From contig JAVBSS010000031.1 in assembly GCA_031556525.1 (NCBI GenBank), forward strand, positions 21,579 through 85,578: DNA of 64,000 bases, read 5' to 3'. The DNA is from JAVBSN01 sp031556525 (GTDB taxonomy: Bacteria; Bacillota; Clostridia; Lachnospirales; Lachnospiraceae). This document shows positions 33,484 to 41,019 of this stretch, in pieces. A model generated the notes under the pieces. It saw only the letters and a list, made by a program, of their open reading frames with translations, was not told the DNA's origin and ran no database searches. A program made the position numbers and the translations under genes. The first letter of the stretch is position 1; each line of letters starts with the position of its first letter.

Positions 33484-34449
33484 ATGAAATTGTGGAAGAT
33501 AAGCTATATAGCAGTGGGCGTAGTATTATTGGTTAGTTCGTTAGCTACAGGAAATTATGGGCTATCAAATATAAATGAAAATATATACGAAGATGCTATT
33601 GGTCTAGATGAAGATATGAAAGCATTAGGATTTAATGATCTATCACTAAAGGATTATAAGGTGAGATTTTATAACGGAAGATATGATTATGTTGTAAGAG
33701 ATAAAGATATAGAAAAGGAAGAGGCAGTATTAGATGTATTTGTAGGAACAACTATGGAGGTTGAAGGAGAATATCAAGTTCTAATTCCGACTTATGAATT
33801 ATTTTCTCGTCTAATGTCTACAATGGATACAGCAGGAAGGATAAGCGAAGGGGAAGCAATATCTTCTAAAGAATCATATAGTGAAAATTCTCATGTAGCT
33901 ACCATCTGGCATGAGGCTTTTCATGCATGGCAGCTTACAAAGTGGGAATCAGAAATAGATGAATTATTATCTAATATTGATATGTTGGAAAATGAAAATA
34001 GGGAAGATATTATTGTAAAAGAAATTGATTCCAACAGTAGACTTGTAGTATTATTTAAAGAAGAGATGGATTTATTAAAAAGTGCATATGAAGAAGATGA
34101 TATGTCAGTTAAGATTGGCAATATAGAGAAGGCTTTAGATATTGTAAAAGAGAGAGTAGATTTAATGTCTAATAATGCTTTATATACGGAATATTATGTT
34201 GAGAACCTAGAAGGAAGTGCAATGTATGTGGAAGGTCAAGTCTATAAAGGATTAGAAGGTAATGAGGCATGGTCTAATTATTACATGGGTGACTTTGAAT
34301 ATACAAATGGAAGTGGGAAGTATTATCAGATGGGAATGTTAAAATGTGAGTTGTTAGATCAAATATCACCTAACTGGCAAAGCAATTTTAACATATCTAA
34401 TGGGTTAGACGAATTATTAGAAAAGGCAATACTTGAATATAGAGAATAG
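33484..34449 (+). CDS. Membrane-anchored putative zinc metallopeptidase (HEXXH)
   Basis: The 321-aa protein has an N-terminal hydrophobic segment (KISYIAVGVVLLVSSLA) that is a signal anchor or uncleaved signal, then an extracellular domain. It contains HEAFHAWQ (H143-E144-H147), the zincin HEXXH motif, and about 95 residues later YVENLEGSAMYVEGQ, where E243 is a good candidate for the third zinc ligand. I do not recognise a named family. The ATG at 33484 follows AAGGAGGAG; an earlier in-frame start inside the permease gene lacks one. The position between an ABC transporter and a two-component system suggests it processes or senses a peptide handled by the transporter. Confidence 0.7.
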   Translation: MKLWKISYIAVGVVLLVSSLATGNYGLSNINENIYEDAIGLDEDMKALGFNDLSLKDYKVRFYNGRYDYVVRDKDIEKEEAVLDVFVGTTMEVEGEYQVLIPTYELFSRLMSTMDTAGRISEGEAISSKESYSENSHVATIWHEAFHAWQLTKWESEIDELLSNIDMLENENREDIIVKEIDSNSRLVVLFKEEMDLLKSAYEEDDMSVKIGNIEKALDIVKERVDLMSNNALYTEYYVENLEGSAMYVEGQVYKGLEGNEAWSNYYMGDFEYTNGSGKYYQMGMLKCELLDQISPNWQSNFNISNGLDELLEKAILEYRE

Positions 34450-34460
34450 AGGTTGTAGTT

Positions 34461-35159
34461 ATGATAGAGGGAAAATTTGTTATATTAGGAGCAGATGATG
34501 AAGTTGAATTATTAGATGCCTTAGAATTATTTTTATGCAAAGAAAATATGATTTTAATAAAGGCAGCTAATGGAAGTGAAGCATTGAAATTATTTGATAG
34601 TGAAGAGCCTGATTTGGTATTGCTTGATATTATGATGCCTAATGTAGATGGATTTTCTGTATTACAACAAATAAGAAAAAAGAGCAAAGTTCCTGCTATT
34701 ATGATGACAGCTAGAACAGAAGATTATGACAAGATATTAGGATTGGAATTAGGAGCAGATGATTATGTAACAAAGCCTTATAATCCATTAGAGGTTACAG
34801 CTAGAGTAAAGGCACAGCTGCGTAGATGCTATGATTATAAGGAACATGATAATGTTGAAGTATTACAAGCATTTGATTTGGAACTTAACTTACAAGAATG
34901 TAGCCTGAAGAAATCGGGAAAAGAAATACTACTTACAAAGACAGAGTATAAAATATTAGAGTTCTTAATGAAATCACCAGGCAGAATATATACTAAACAA
35001 CAAATCTTTGATTATTCATGGGATGATCCTTATATGGGAGATGATAGTACTATTATGGTACACATTAGTAATTTGCGTAATAAAATTGAAGATGAACCTA
35101 AGAAACCAGCAATAATAAAAACAATAAAGGGATTGGGATATAGATTTGAAAAAGAATGA
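34461..35159 (+). CDS. OmpR/PhoB-family response regulator
   Basis: The 232-aa regulator has a receiver domain (residues 1-115; acidic pair D12-D13, phospho-acceptor D56 in LVLLDIMMP, T84, K105 region VTKPYNP) and a winged-helix DNA-binding domain (about 135-230; LTKTEYKILEFLMKSPGRIYTKQQIF, STIMVHISNLRNKIEDEP, IKTIKGLGYRFE). It overlaps the kinase gene. The 11-bp direct repeats at 31886-31918 fit an operator for this class, so the operon may control itself. Starts 11 bases after the peptidase gene. Confidence 0.92.
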   Translation: MIEGKFVILGADDEVELLDALELFLCKENMILIKAANGSEALKLFDSEEPDLVLLDIMMPNVDGFSVLQQIRKKSKVPAIMMTARTEDYDKILGLELGADDYVTKPYNPLEVTARVKAQLRRCYDYKEHDNVEVLQAFDLELNLQECSLKKSGKEILLTKTEYKILEFLMKSPGRIYTKQQIFDYSWDDPYMGDDSTIMVHISNLRNKIEDEPKKPAIIKTIKGLGYRFEKE

Positions 35160-36531
35160 TAAGAAAGTAAAAGGAAGTATATTTAGAAAATTAATAGCCA
35201 GTTATATTGTGTTTGCGTTGGTTGCTATTGTATGTACAATATTTAGTATAATAGTGTCAGCTTTGCTTACTTGGGGTGGTAATCTTGAAAATGATTTTCC
35301 TATTGCCATTGTTAAAGAAAATGGGGAAATAGCATCAAAAGATGGAGTTGTTAAACTTGGTGGATGGATAGAGAGATTGGATGAAGATTATTATGTACAA
35401 GAAGTATTTGGTGAAAAACTTACAGAAGAAGAGAGTTATACTCCTGAACAGCTTTTAGAATTAACAAGTCTCCTACTTAGTAATAGGGAATATAATGTGT
35501 TTTGGCAGTTTTATGATGAAGGAAGTTATTTGATATATTATCCCAGAGATGCATTTGATATTGTATTTAATTTTGACACAGGCAAGGTAATAACATCTAG
35601 TATTGGAAGGATAGGATTATGGTTATTACTAATATTAATAATAATAGACATTGGTTGTATAAGCTACTATATATCTAGAAAAATACGAAAGCCATTAAAA
35701 AATCTTATTGATGGAATGAAACGTGTTGAAAAGGGTGAAGAAAAAGTAATATTATCTATTGAGACAGAGAGAGAATTTGTAGAGATTCAAGATGCATTTA
35801 ACCGTATGGTTGAGCGGTTGGAAGAACAAAAGTCAGAAAATGAAAAAATGAGTAGAAGTAGACAGAAGATGTTGCTGGAATTGTCTCATGATATTAAAAC
35901 CCCTGTTGCTACTATAAAAAGTTATGCATTTGCCTTACAAGAAGGTATTGTAAAAGAAGAGGAATTAGAGAAATATTATAGTACCATTGCTAGTAAAGCA
36001 GATAGAGTTAATACTATGTCTGATGATTTATTTACCATGCTTAAGATGGAAAGTGCTGATTATATGTTAGACCTTAAGGAAATAGATTTTACTGAATTAT
36101 TACGTCAAATATGTGCGGAATATTATGAGGAAATTGTAGAAGAAGGTTATAATTTTACAATTGATATTCCGGATGAAAGTATATATGTAGAAGGAGATAG
36201 AACGCTTTTATCAAGGGTAATATCTAACCTTCTAACTAATGCTAAGAATTATAATAAAACAGGAAAAGAAATTAAGATGCAAGTTGTTACAGATAAGGAC
36301 AGAATCAAACTTGCAGTAATAGATGATGGGAAAGAGATTAGTAAAAACATACAAGAGACTATGTTTTCAGCATTTGTACGAGGAGATAGTGAGAGAAGTA
36401 CAAGTGGTGGTACTGGATTGGGACTTGCTATTGCTAAGGGCGTAATAATGAAACATAGGGGTCAGATTAGTTATGAGCATGTGGATAATTTCAATGAATT
36501 TGTGATAGAGATTTCGATATCTAATAAGTAA
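35146..36531 (+). CDS. Membrane sensor histidine kinase
   Basis: The 461-aa kinase has two membrane helices (about residues 16-40 and 157-178) around a roughly 115-aa outer domain, a HAMP domain (ISRKIRKPLKNLIDGMKRVEKGEE), HisKA with H248 in LLELSHDIKTPVA, and an HATPase domain (N-box VISNLLTNAKNYNK, G1 DDGKEI, G2 GGTGLGLAIAKG). The G1 motif DDGKE departs from the usual DNGxG. The start is TTG, overlapping the regulator gene by 14 bases; no ATG fits the frame before the first helix. It is the partner of the OmpR-type regulator. The signal is unknown, perhaps the peptide handled by the transporter/peptidase. Confidence 0.9.
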   Translation: MKKNDKKVKGSIFRKLIASYIVFALVAIVCTIFSIIVSALLTWGGNLENDFPIAIVKENGEIASKDGVVKLGGWIERLDEDYYVQEVFGEKLTEEESYTPEQLLELTSLLLSNREYNVFWQFYDEGSYLIYYPRDAFDIVFNFDTGKVITSSIGRIGLWLLLILIIIDIGCISYYISRKIRKPLKNLIDGMKRVEKGEEKVILSIETEREFVEIQDAFNRMVERLEEQKSENEKMSRSRQKMLLELSHDIKTPVATIKSYAFALQEGIVKEEELEKYYSTIASKADRVNTMSDDLFTMLKMESADYMLDLKEIDFTELLRQICAEYYEEIVEEGYNFTIDIPDESIYVEGDRTLLSRVISNLLTNAKNYNKTGKEIKMQVVTDKDRIKLAVIDDGKEISKNIQETMFSAFVRGDSERSTSGGTGLGLAIAKGVIMKHRGQISYEHVDNFNEFVIEISISNK

Positions 36532-36549
36532 TTTCAGAGTTTTATAAAC

Positions 36550-36582
36550 AGAGACATGTGGAAAATCACACATGTCTCTTTT
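36550..36582. terminator. Terminator between convergent kinase and peptidase genes
   Basis: Perfect 11-bp arms AGAGACATGTG (36550-36560) and CACATGTCTCT (36569-36579), with TTTT after it on the plus strand. It resembles the hairpin at 40220-40249 closely (AGAGGCATGT), which suggests a shared origin with the duplicated rhiA unit. Confidence 0.8.
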
Positions 36583-36593
36583 GGGTAATTATT

Positions 36594-37187
36594 TTAATTA
36601 GTTAGAGATTCTTTGAAAGTATTTAGAATATTATTCGTAAGATTTTCAGTTTTCTTATGTGGTACTTGTATTACCCAATAGTATTTTACTTCGTTTTGCC
36701 ATGTTGCAATATTTGCAACTAGTCGACTTTCTTTTTTACTATTAGAGTCATTAATATATACATTAGAGCCTTTTATATTGTATGCAAGTATATAATGTCC
36801 GCCGTTTGTCCAATTACCAGGTCCCATACAAGCAATTACAAGATTACCTTTTTTTAGTTCGTCTACAACTTGTGCATGTATAGCTGAGTTGGGTTTGTGA
36901 TATAGGGTATAAGAATTTAATTGTGAACAGTCTATATTGTATTTTTTAAATTGTGGTACAAAATAGCTATATGCAGTTCCTTGATTACATATTTTATAAC
37001 CATGAGCCATACTCCAATCAGCAGTATCTCTCGGAGTAACGGATTTATCGGATAAGGTAGCAATAACCATAGCTGAACAAGTAATACCACATCCACTAGA
37101 GCCAATAGTTTTATGCTCACCTTTTGCAGAATAATTTCCTGAGGACCATCTAGGGTCTGTTTGCATGTAGTAAATAGGTTGAGTCAT
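36594..37187 (-). CDS. C39-like papain-fold cysteine peptidase, copy 1
   Basis: The 197-aa protein has no signal peptide. It fits the Peptidase_C39-like family: IYYMQTDPRWSS at the start, IGSSGCGITCSAMV with nucleophile C33, GGHYILAY with H131, and VYINDSNS with D147, a complete Cys-His-Asp triad. Members without an ABC transporter domain are free peptidases or amidases; the intracellular location is unusual. AAGGAGG precedes the ATG. It lies 66 bases after rhiA-like copy 1 and is about 80% identical to the peptidase at 38094-38696, so the rhiA-C39 pair is duplicated. The C-terminal 20 residues (TENLTNNILNTFKESLTN) differ from copy 2 most. Confidence 0.8.
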   Translation of the reverse strand: MTQPIYYMQTDPRWSSGNYSAKGEHKTIGSSGCGITCSAMVIATLSDKSVTPRDTADWSMAHGYKICNQGTAYSYFVPQFKKYNIDCSQLNSYTLYHKPNSAIHAQVVDELKKGNLVIACMGPGNWTNGGHYILAYNIKGSNVYINDSNSKKESRLVANIATWQNEVKYYWVIQVPHKKTENLTNNILNTFKESLTN

Positions 37188-37253
37188 CTTAATACCTCCT
37201 TAGAATTTTAGATTGCAAATTTCATCATTGGATAATTACTTTAAATATAAGAA

Positions 37254-37868
37254 CTACTTGCTTTCATCAATCCATGTATTTGTTTCGGAAAGTCTAATTA
37301 ATTTTTCATATTGATTTTCATTAAATTTAATCTCAAATTTACGTGTCATACGATTTAAGTCAATAACTTCGCCTTCTTCAAACTTTCCAAAAGCTATCCA
37401 ATAACGAGGATGTGGTTTGAAAGTATACTTCATATTAGGAGAAGCAGTACATGCAAAAGCAGATTCTCCAGACATTGAGATACCAATTGATGCAGAATTA
37501 GCAGGAATTGTTTCATCACATGAGATTCCCATTCTACCTCTAGTAGTTTGTTCCTCAATTTCTTCAAAGGTAAAAGCATTATCATTTTTAGTAAAGCCTA
37601 TTGAGTTCACAGAAAGGTCTGTTGGATCAGTTTCAAGTACTTGAGAAGCTTCGAAAACTACACCAGGTGTTAGTGCACCTTGCTCACTCCATGTAAAGCC
37701 ATAATCAATAGACCAATCAAATTTTAACTTAGTATCTGGATGTGCTCTTTTCTTGAACCATACAAGAGAGTTGATATCTTCAGTTTGATTATCGTAAGTT
37801 TGATAAATACAGAAATCACCGGTTTCAGTTCCATCGTGTTTTACTTTTACTGAATATTTTGTTGACAT
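37254..37868 (-). CDS. RhiA-like protein, copy 1
   Basis: This 204-aa soluble protein has no signal peptide. Its sequence (GDFCIYQTYDNQTEDINSLV, FDWSIDYGFTWSEQG, LTPGVVFEASQ, ASIGISMSGESAF, FKPHPRYWIAFGKFEEG) resembles, as I remember it, the RhiA family first described as a quorum-regulated rhizosphere protein of Rhizobium leguminosarum; its biochemical role is not known. The fold is probably all-beta. It is more than 90% identical to the copy at 40279-40893, also at DNA level, so the duplication is recent. Its promoter (extended -10 TGCTAATAT, 37928-37936 on this strand) matches that of copy 2. Downstream is C39 copy 1. Confidence 0.7.
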   Translation of the reverse strand: MSTKYSVKVKHDGTETGDFCIYQTYDNQTEDINSLVWFKKRAHPDTKLKFDWSIDYGFTWSEQGALTPGVVFEASQVLETDPTDLSVNSIGFTKNDNAFTFEEIEEQTTRGRMGISCDETIPANSASIGISMSGESAFACTASPNMKYTFKPHPRYWIAFGKFEEGEVIDLNRMTRKFEIKFNENQYEKLIRLSETNTWIDESK

Positions 37869-37927
37869 AATTGTTCCTCCTATCTAATAATTTATGTACT
37901 AAATTTGATGGTTTTAGTTATAAGTTA

Positions 37928-37963
37928 ATATTAGCATATACTGTTGGGAATTGATAGGGGAAT
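37928..37963 (-). promoter_or_regulatory. Promoter of rhiA-like copy 1
   Basis: On the minus strand the extended -10 TGCTAATAT (37936-37928) is identical to the copy-2 promoter. Upstream lie two ATTCCC-type half-sites (37951-37945 and 37963-37957), weaker than the four phased repeats of copy 2. Confidence 0.5.
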
Positions 37964-38011
37964 TTGAATAATTATATTTCTTGAAGTTATTGTATAGTTA
38001 TTTGAAATATA

Positions 38012-38056
38012 GTTAAAAATCCCCCTAGTATTAGATTTTATCCAACACTAGGAGGA
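38012..38056 (-). terminator. Terminator after C39-like peptidase copy 2
   Basis: On the minus strand CTCCTAGT pairs with ACTAGGGG around a loop of about 17 bases, then ATTTTTAAC. It separates the first transcription unit from rhiA-like copy 1. Confidence 0.65.
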
Positions 38057-38093
38057 GAAAAGAATTAAATAGCGGTAATGCTGTAATAATACT

Positions 38094-38696
38094 TTAATTA
38101 GTTAAAAAGTTTTTGAAGATATTTAGTGTATTATGTATATGATCTTTAAATGTATTATTAGGTACTTGAATTACCCAATAGTATTTTACTTCGTTTTGCC
38201 ATGTTGCAATATTTGCAACTAGTCGACTTTCTTTTTTGCTATTAGGATCATTAATGTATACTTGGGAACCTTTTATATTGTATGCAAGTATATAATGACC
38301 ACCTTTTGTCCAATTACCAGGTCCCATACAAGCAATTACAAGATTACCTTTTTTTAGTTCATCTACAACTTGTGTATGTATAGCTGAGTTGGGTTTGTGA
38401 TATAGAGTATAAGTATTTAATTGTTGGCTTTTAATATTGTACACCTTAAATTGTGGTACAAAATAGCTATATGCAGTTCCTTGACCACATATTTTATAAC
38501 CATGAGCCATACTCCAATCAGCAGTAGTAATAGGTGTAACAGGAGTATATTTCTTATTGCGTAAGGTATCAATAACCATGGCTGAACAGGTAATACCGCA
38601 TCCGCTAGAGCCAATGGTTTTGTGTTCACCCTTTGCAGAGTAATTATGAGAGGCCCATTTAGGGTCAGTTTGCATGTAGTAAATAGGTTGTTTCAA
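38094..38696 (-). CDS. C39-like papain-fold cysteine peptidase, copy 2
   Basis: This 200-aa protein has the same triad layout as copy 1 (IGSSGCGITCSAMV, KGGHYILAY, VYINDPNS) and no signal peptide. It has a four-residue insertion relative to copy 1 (KKYTPVTPITTADW) and its own C-terminal tail. The start is taken as TTG 38696, because AGGAGG is 8 bases ahead; the GTG at 38705 overlaps that ribosome binding site, and the alignment with copy 1 (QPIYYMQTDP at the same place) agrees. It starts 24 bases after the C25-like peptidase gene ends, so both are read from the rhiA-like copy 2 promoter. Confidence 0.8.
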   Translation of the reverse strand: MKQPIYYMQTDPKWASHNYSAKGEHKTIGSSGCGITCSAMVIDTLRNKKYTPVTPITTADWSMAHGYKICGQGTAYSYFVPQFKVYNIKSQQLNTYTLYHKPNSAIHTQVVDELKKGNLVIACMGPGNWTKGGHYILAYNIKGSQVYINDPNSKKESRLVANIATWQNEVKYYWVIQVPNNTFKDHIHNTLNIFKNFLTN

Positions 38697-38720
38697 TATA
38701 AACACCTCCTTAAAATTTTA

Positions 38721-40190
38721 TTAGTGTGAATATTCACATACAAAAGAAACTTCCTTAGTAATTGCATCATATTTAAATTCATACCATACATCTTCCTTAT
38801 TTACTGTAGTATGTATTACACACATAAGTATAGTCTGATTTTCTATACCTTGTTCATATAGATGATAGGAAAGAACATCTAAAATATGGTCAACACCAAA
38901 TTCAGATTGTAGATATTCTGACATTGGTTCAAATATTTCATCAGGTATAATTTCTGGAAGTAATGGACCAGGGTAACAAATACTAATAGGTTCTTCGCTA
39001 GGAATGTTGATATCTCTTTCAGAAGAAATAGTATTATAGTTTTTTTCATCAAATAGTTTATCTGCAATAGGAACAATAGACGCATCGCCGTAAAGAACAA
39101 AAGCTCCAAACATATTTTTATCAGCAAGATAACGTAAAATATTATTTTTTAAAAGCCATCTTCTAGCTAATAAAAAGGCTTCACCAATAGAATGATTATT
39201 TAAGTTATTATAGAAAGAGCTTATCATATAATCCCCTAGTAGTACTCCCTTTGGATTACTAAAGGTTGGGATGCAACTTCCAATCATAGCAACAGCACCA
39301 GAACGTAAATACATATTTGCAAGAGGTAATCGTTCATCCTTATTAGGGTTATATAGTTGTGCGCCATAACATGCTAATTCTAAGACAACGGTTCCTATAT
39401 TAATATTTTCATCTACATAGTCACCACGTATGGATATAGGATACATTTCTCCTATATCAGATGTGCCAGCTTCTCCGTATAAAATATTTGTGTTTTCTTC
39501 ACCGTGAAGAATATGATAATGTACATGCAGTCCGTAATTATGAGTTGACCATCTAGGGCCACTTGGTGGAGATGTCTGATATGCTACGGGAACAATCTTC
39601 ATCATCTCAAGGGTTTTTTCCATAGGCGGAATTCTTTTTTTGGTACATACAGACCATGGGTGCGTATATGATTCTATAGGATTTCTAGGCATATTAATTA
39701 TGTTATATATTGTACGAATAAGTACCTCAAGTCCTTTTTGAGGATTATCATATACATCTGGAATACGTGATATAATACGAGTTGGATTTAAAAAATCTTC
39801 GATACAATTAGAATAGTTATGGTCGCAAGCATAGGGGAGATCACTAGGTATATATTTATCAATATTTTTATCTTTGCACGTAGGATTCATTAAAGATTGA
39901 AAGGGAACAATGTCTTGAGATCCCAAAATAACTAAATAGTGTGGTTTATAATTATTATAAATACTATCTAATGCTTTTTTATGCTTTTGCTCATTTTGAG
40001 AAATAGAAATATTAAAGTCTGAGAAATCAGCATAGTCATCTACATACAATACTTGTGTGTCTATACATCGTGTAAGATCAAATGCAATTAACTTATTTAG
40101 TTTATCTAGTATAGTTTCCCAACCTACTGGAGTATATTTCTTGATCATAGACTTTCTATTTGTAACAATAATTTTAGATTTATTAGGCAT
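38721..40190 (-). CDS. Gingipain/caspase-like (C25-like, clan CD) cysteine peptidase
   Basis: This 489-aa protein has no signal peptide. The catalytic half follows the clan CD plan: YLVILGSQDIVPF and SDLPYACDHNY as in C25 peptidases, the catalytic His in HYHILHGEE (H229), and the nucleophile Cys in VVLELACYGAQL (C274), then GAVAMIGSCIPTF and GAFVLYGDASI. C25 enzymes (gingipains) are normally secreted; this one appears cytosolic. The N-terminal 75 residues and the last ~110 are not recognised and may be regulatory. It lies between rhiA-like copy 2 and C39 copy 2; a hairpin at 40220 before it may lower its expression relative to the rhiA-like protein. Confidence 0.78.
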   Translation of the reverse strand: MPNKSKIIVTNRKSMIKKYTPVGWETILDKLNKLIAFDLTRCIDTQVLYVDDYADFSDFNISISQNEQKHKKALDSIYNNYKPHYLVILGSQDIVPFQSLMNPTCKDKNIDKYIPSDLPYACDHNYSNCIEDFLNPTRIISRIPDVYDNPQKGLEVLIRTIYNIINMPRNPIESYTHPWSVCTKKRIPPMEKTLEMMKIVPVAYQTSPPSGPRWSTHNYGLHVHYHILHGEENTNILYGEAGTSDIGEMYPISIRGDYVDENINIGTVVLELACYGAQLYNPNKDERLPLANMYLRSGAVAMIGSCIPTFSNPKGVLLGDYMISSFYNNLNNHSIGEAFLLARRWLLKNNILRYLADKNMFGAFVLYGDASIVPIADKLFDEKNYNTISSERDINIPSEEPISICYPGPLLPEIIPDEIFEPMSEYLQSEFGVDHILDVLSYHLYEQGIENQTILMCVIHTTVNKEDVWYEFKYDAITKEVSFVCEYSH

Positions 40191-40219
40191 AATTTTACCT
40201 CCTTATATTTTTATAGAAA

Positions 40220-40249
40220 AGAGGCATGTGGAACCTCCAACATGCCTCT
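40220..40249 (-). terminator. Attenuator-like hairpin between rhiA-like copy 2 and the C25-like gene
   Basis: Perfect 10-bp arms AGAGGCATGT and ACATGCCTCT with a 10-base loop, then TTTTCT on the minus strand. The T run is short, so some readthrough into the peptidase genes is expected. Confidence 0.6.
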
Positions 40250-40278
40250 TCCTTAGATAAGAATTTTAGATATATGAA

Positions 40279-40893
40279 TTACTTGCTTTCATCAATCCAA
40301 GTATTTGTCTCAGAAAGTCTGATTAATTTTTCGTATTGGTTTTCGTTGAATCTAATCTCGAATTTACGAGTCATACGATTTAAATCAATAACTTCGCCTT
40401 CTTCGAATTTTCCGAAAGCTATCCAATAACGTGGGTGTGGTTTGAAAGTATACTTCATATTAGGAGAAGCAGTACATGCGAAAGCAGATTCTCCTGACAT
40501 TGATATACCGATTGCTGAAGTATTAGCAGGAATTGTTTCGTCACATGAGATTCCCATTCTTCCTCTAGTAGTCTGCTCATCAATGTTTTTAAAGGTAAAT
40601 GCTTTATCTTTTTTAGTAAAGCCTATTGAGTTCACAGAAAGGTCTGTTGGATCAGTTTCAAGTACTTGAGAAGCTTCGAAAACTACACCAGGTGTTAGTA
40701 CACCTTGCTCACTCCATGTAAAGCCATAATCAATAGTCCAATCAAATTTTAACTTAGTATCTGGATGTGCTCTTTTCTTGAACCATACAAGAGAGTTGAT
40801 ATCTTCAGTTTGATTATCGTAAGTTTGATAGATACAGAAATCACCGGTTTCAGTTCCATCGTGTTTTACTTTTAATGAATATTTTGTTGACAT
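40279..40893 (-). CDS. RhiA-like protein, copy 2
   Basis: The 204-aa protein is nearly identical to copy 1, differing mainly at residues 108-120 (KKDKAFTFKNIDEQ) and 130-140 (PANTSAIGISM). No signal peptide is present. It is the first gene after the regulator and has its own strong promoter with extended -10 TGCTAATAT and four phased 11-bp repeats (40959-41014). TTGGAGG is 9 bases before the ATG. Being first, and followed by a hairpin, it should be the most abundant product of the cluster. The RhiA assignment is from memory of the family; function is unknown. Confidence 0.7.
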   Translation of the reverse strand: MSTKYSLKVKHDGTETGDFCIYQTYDNQTEDINSLVWFKKRAHPDTKLKFDWTIDYGFTWSEQGVLTPGVVFEASQVLETDPTDLSVNSIGFTKKDKAFTFKNIDEQTTRGRMGISCDETIPANTSAIGISMSGESAFACTASPNMKYTFKPHPRYWIAFGKFEEGEVIDLNRMTRKFEIRFNENQYEKLIRLSETNTWIDESK

Positions 40894-40958
40894 AATTGTT
40901 CCTCCAATTTATTATTTATATTTTATTTAACAAGTTCGGCCGTCTTTGTTATGAGCCA

Positions 40959-41014
40959 ATATTAGCATAATAAATTGGAATTAAATTAGAATGAAATTGG
41001 AATGTTTTTGGAAT
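40959..41014 (-). promoter_or_regulatory. SARP-like operator: four 11-bp direct repeats plus extended -10 before rhiA-like copy 2
   Basis: On the minus strand heptamers ATTCCAA, ATTCCAA, ATTCTAA and ATTCCAA occupy 41014-41008, 41003-40997, 40992-40986 and 40981-40975, exactly 11 bases apart, on one DNA face. Ten bases later is the -10 TAATAT with TG extension (40967-40959). Heptamer direct repeats at 11-base period ending about 8 bases before the -10 are the established target of SARP-family activators, and a SARP-like gene ends six bases away at 41020. Confidence 0.72.
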
Positions 41015-41019
41015 GTAAT

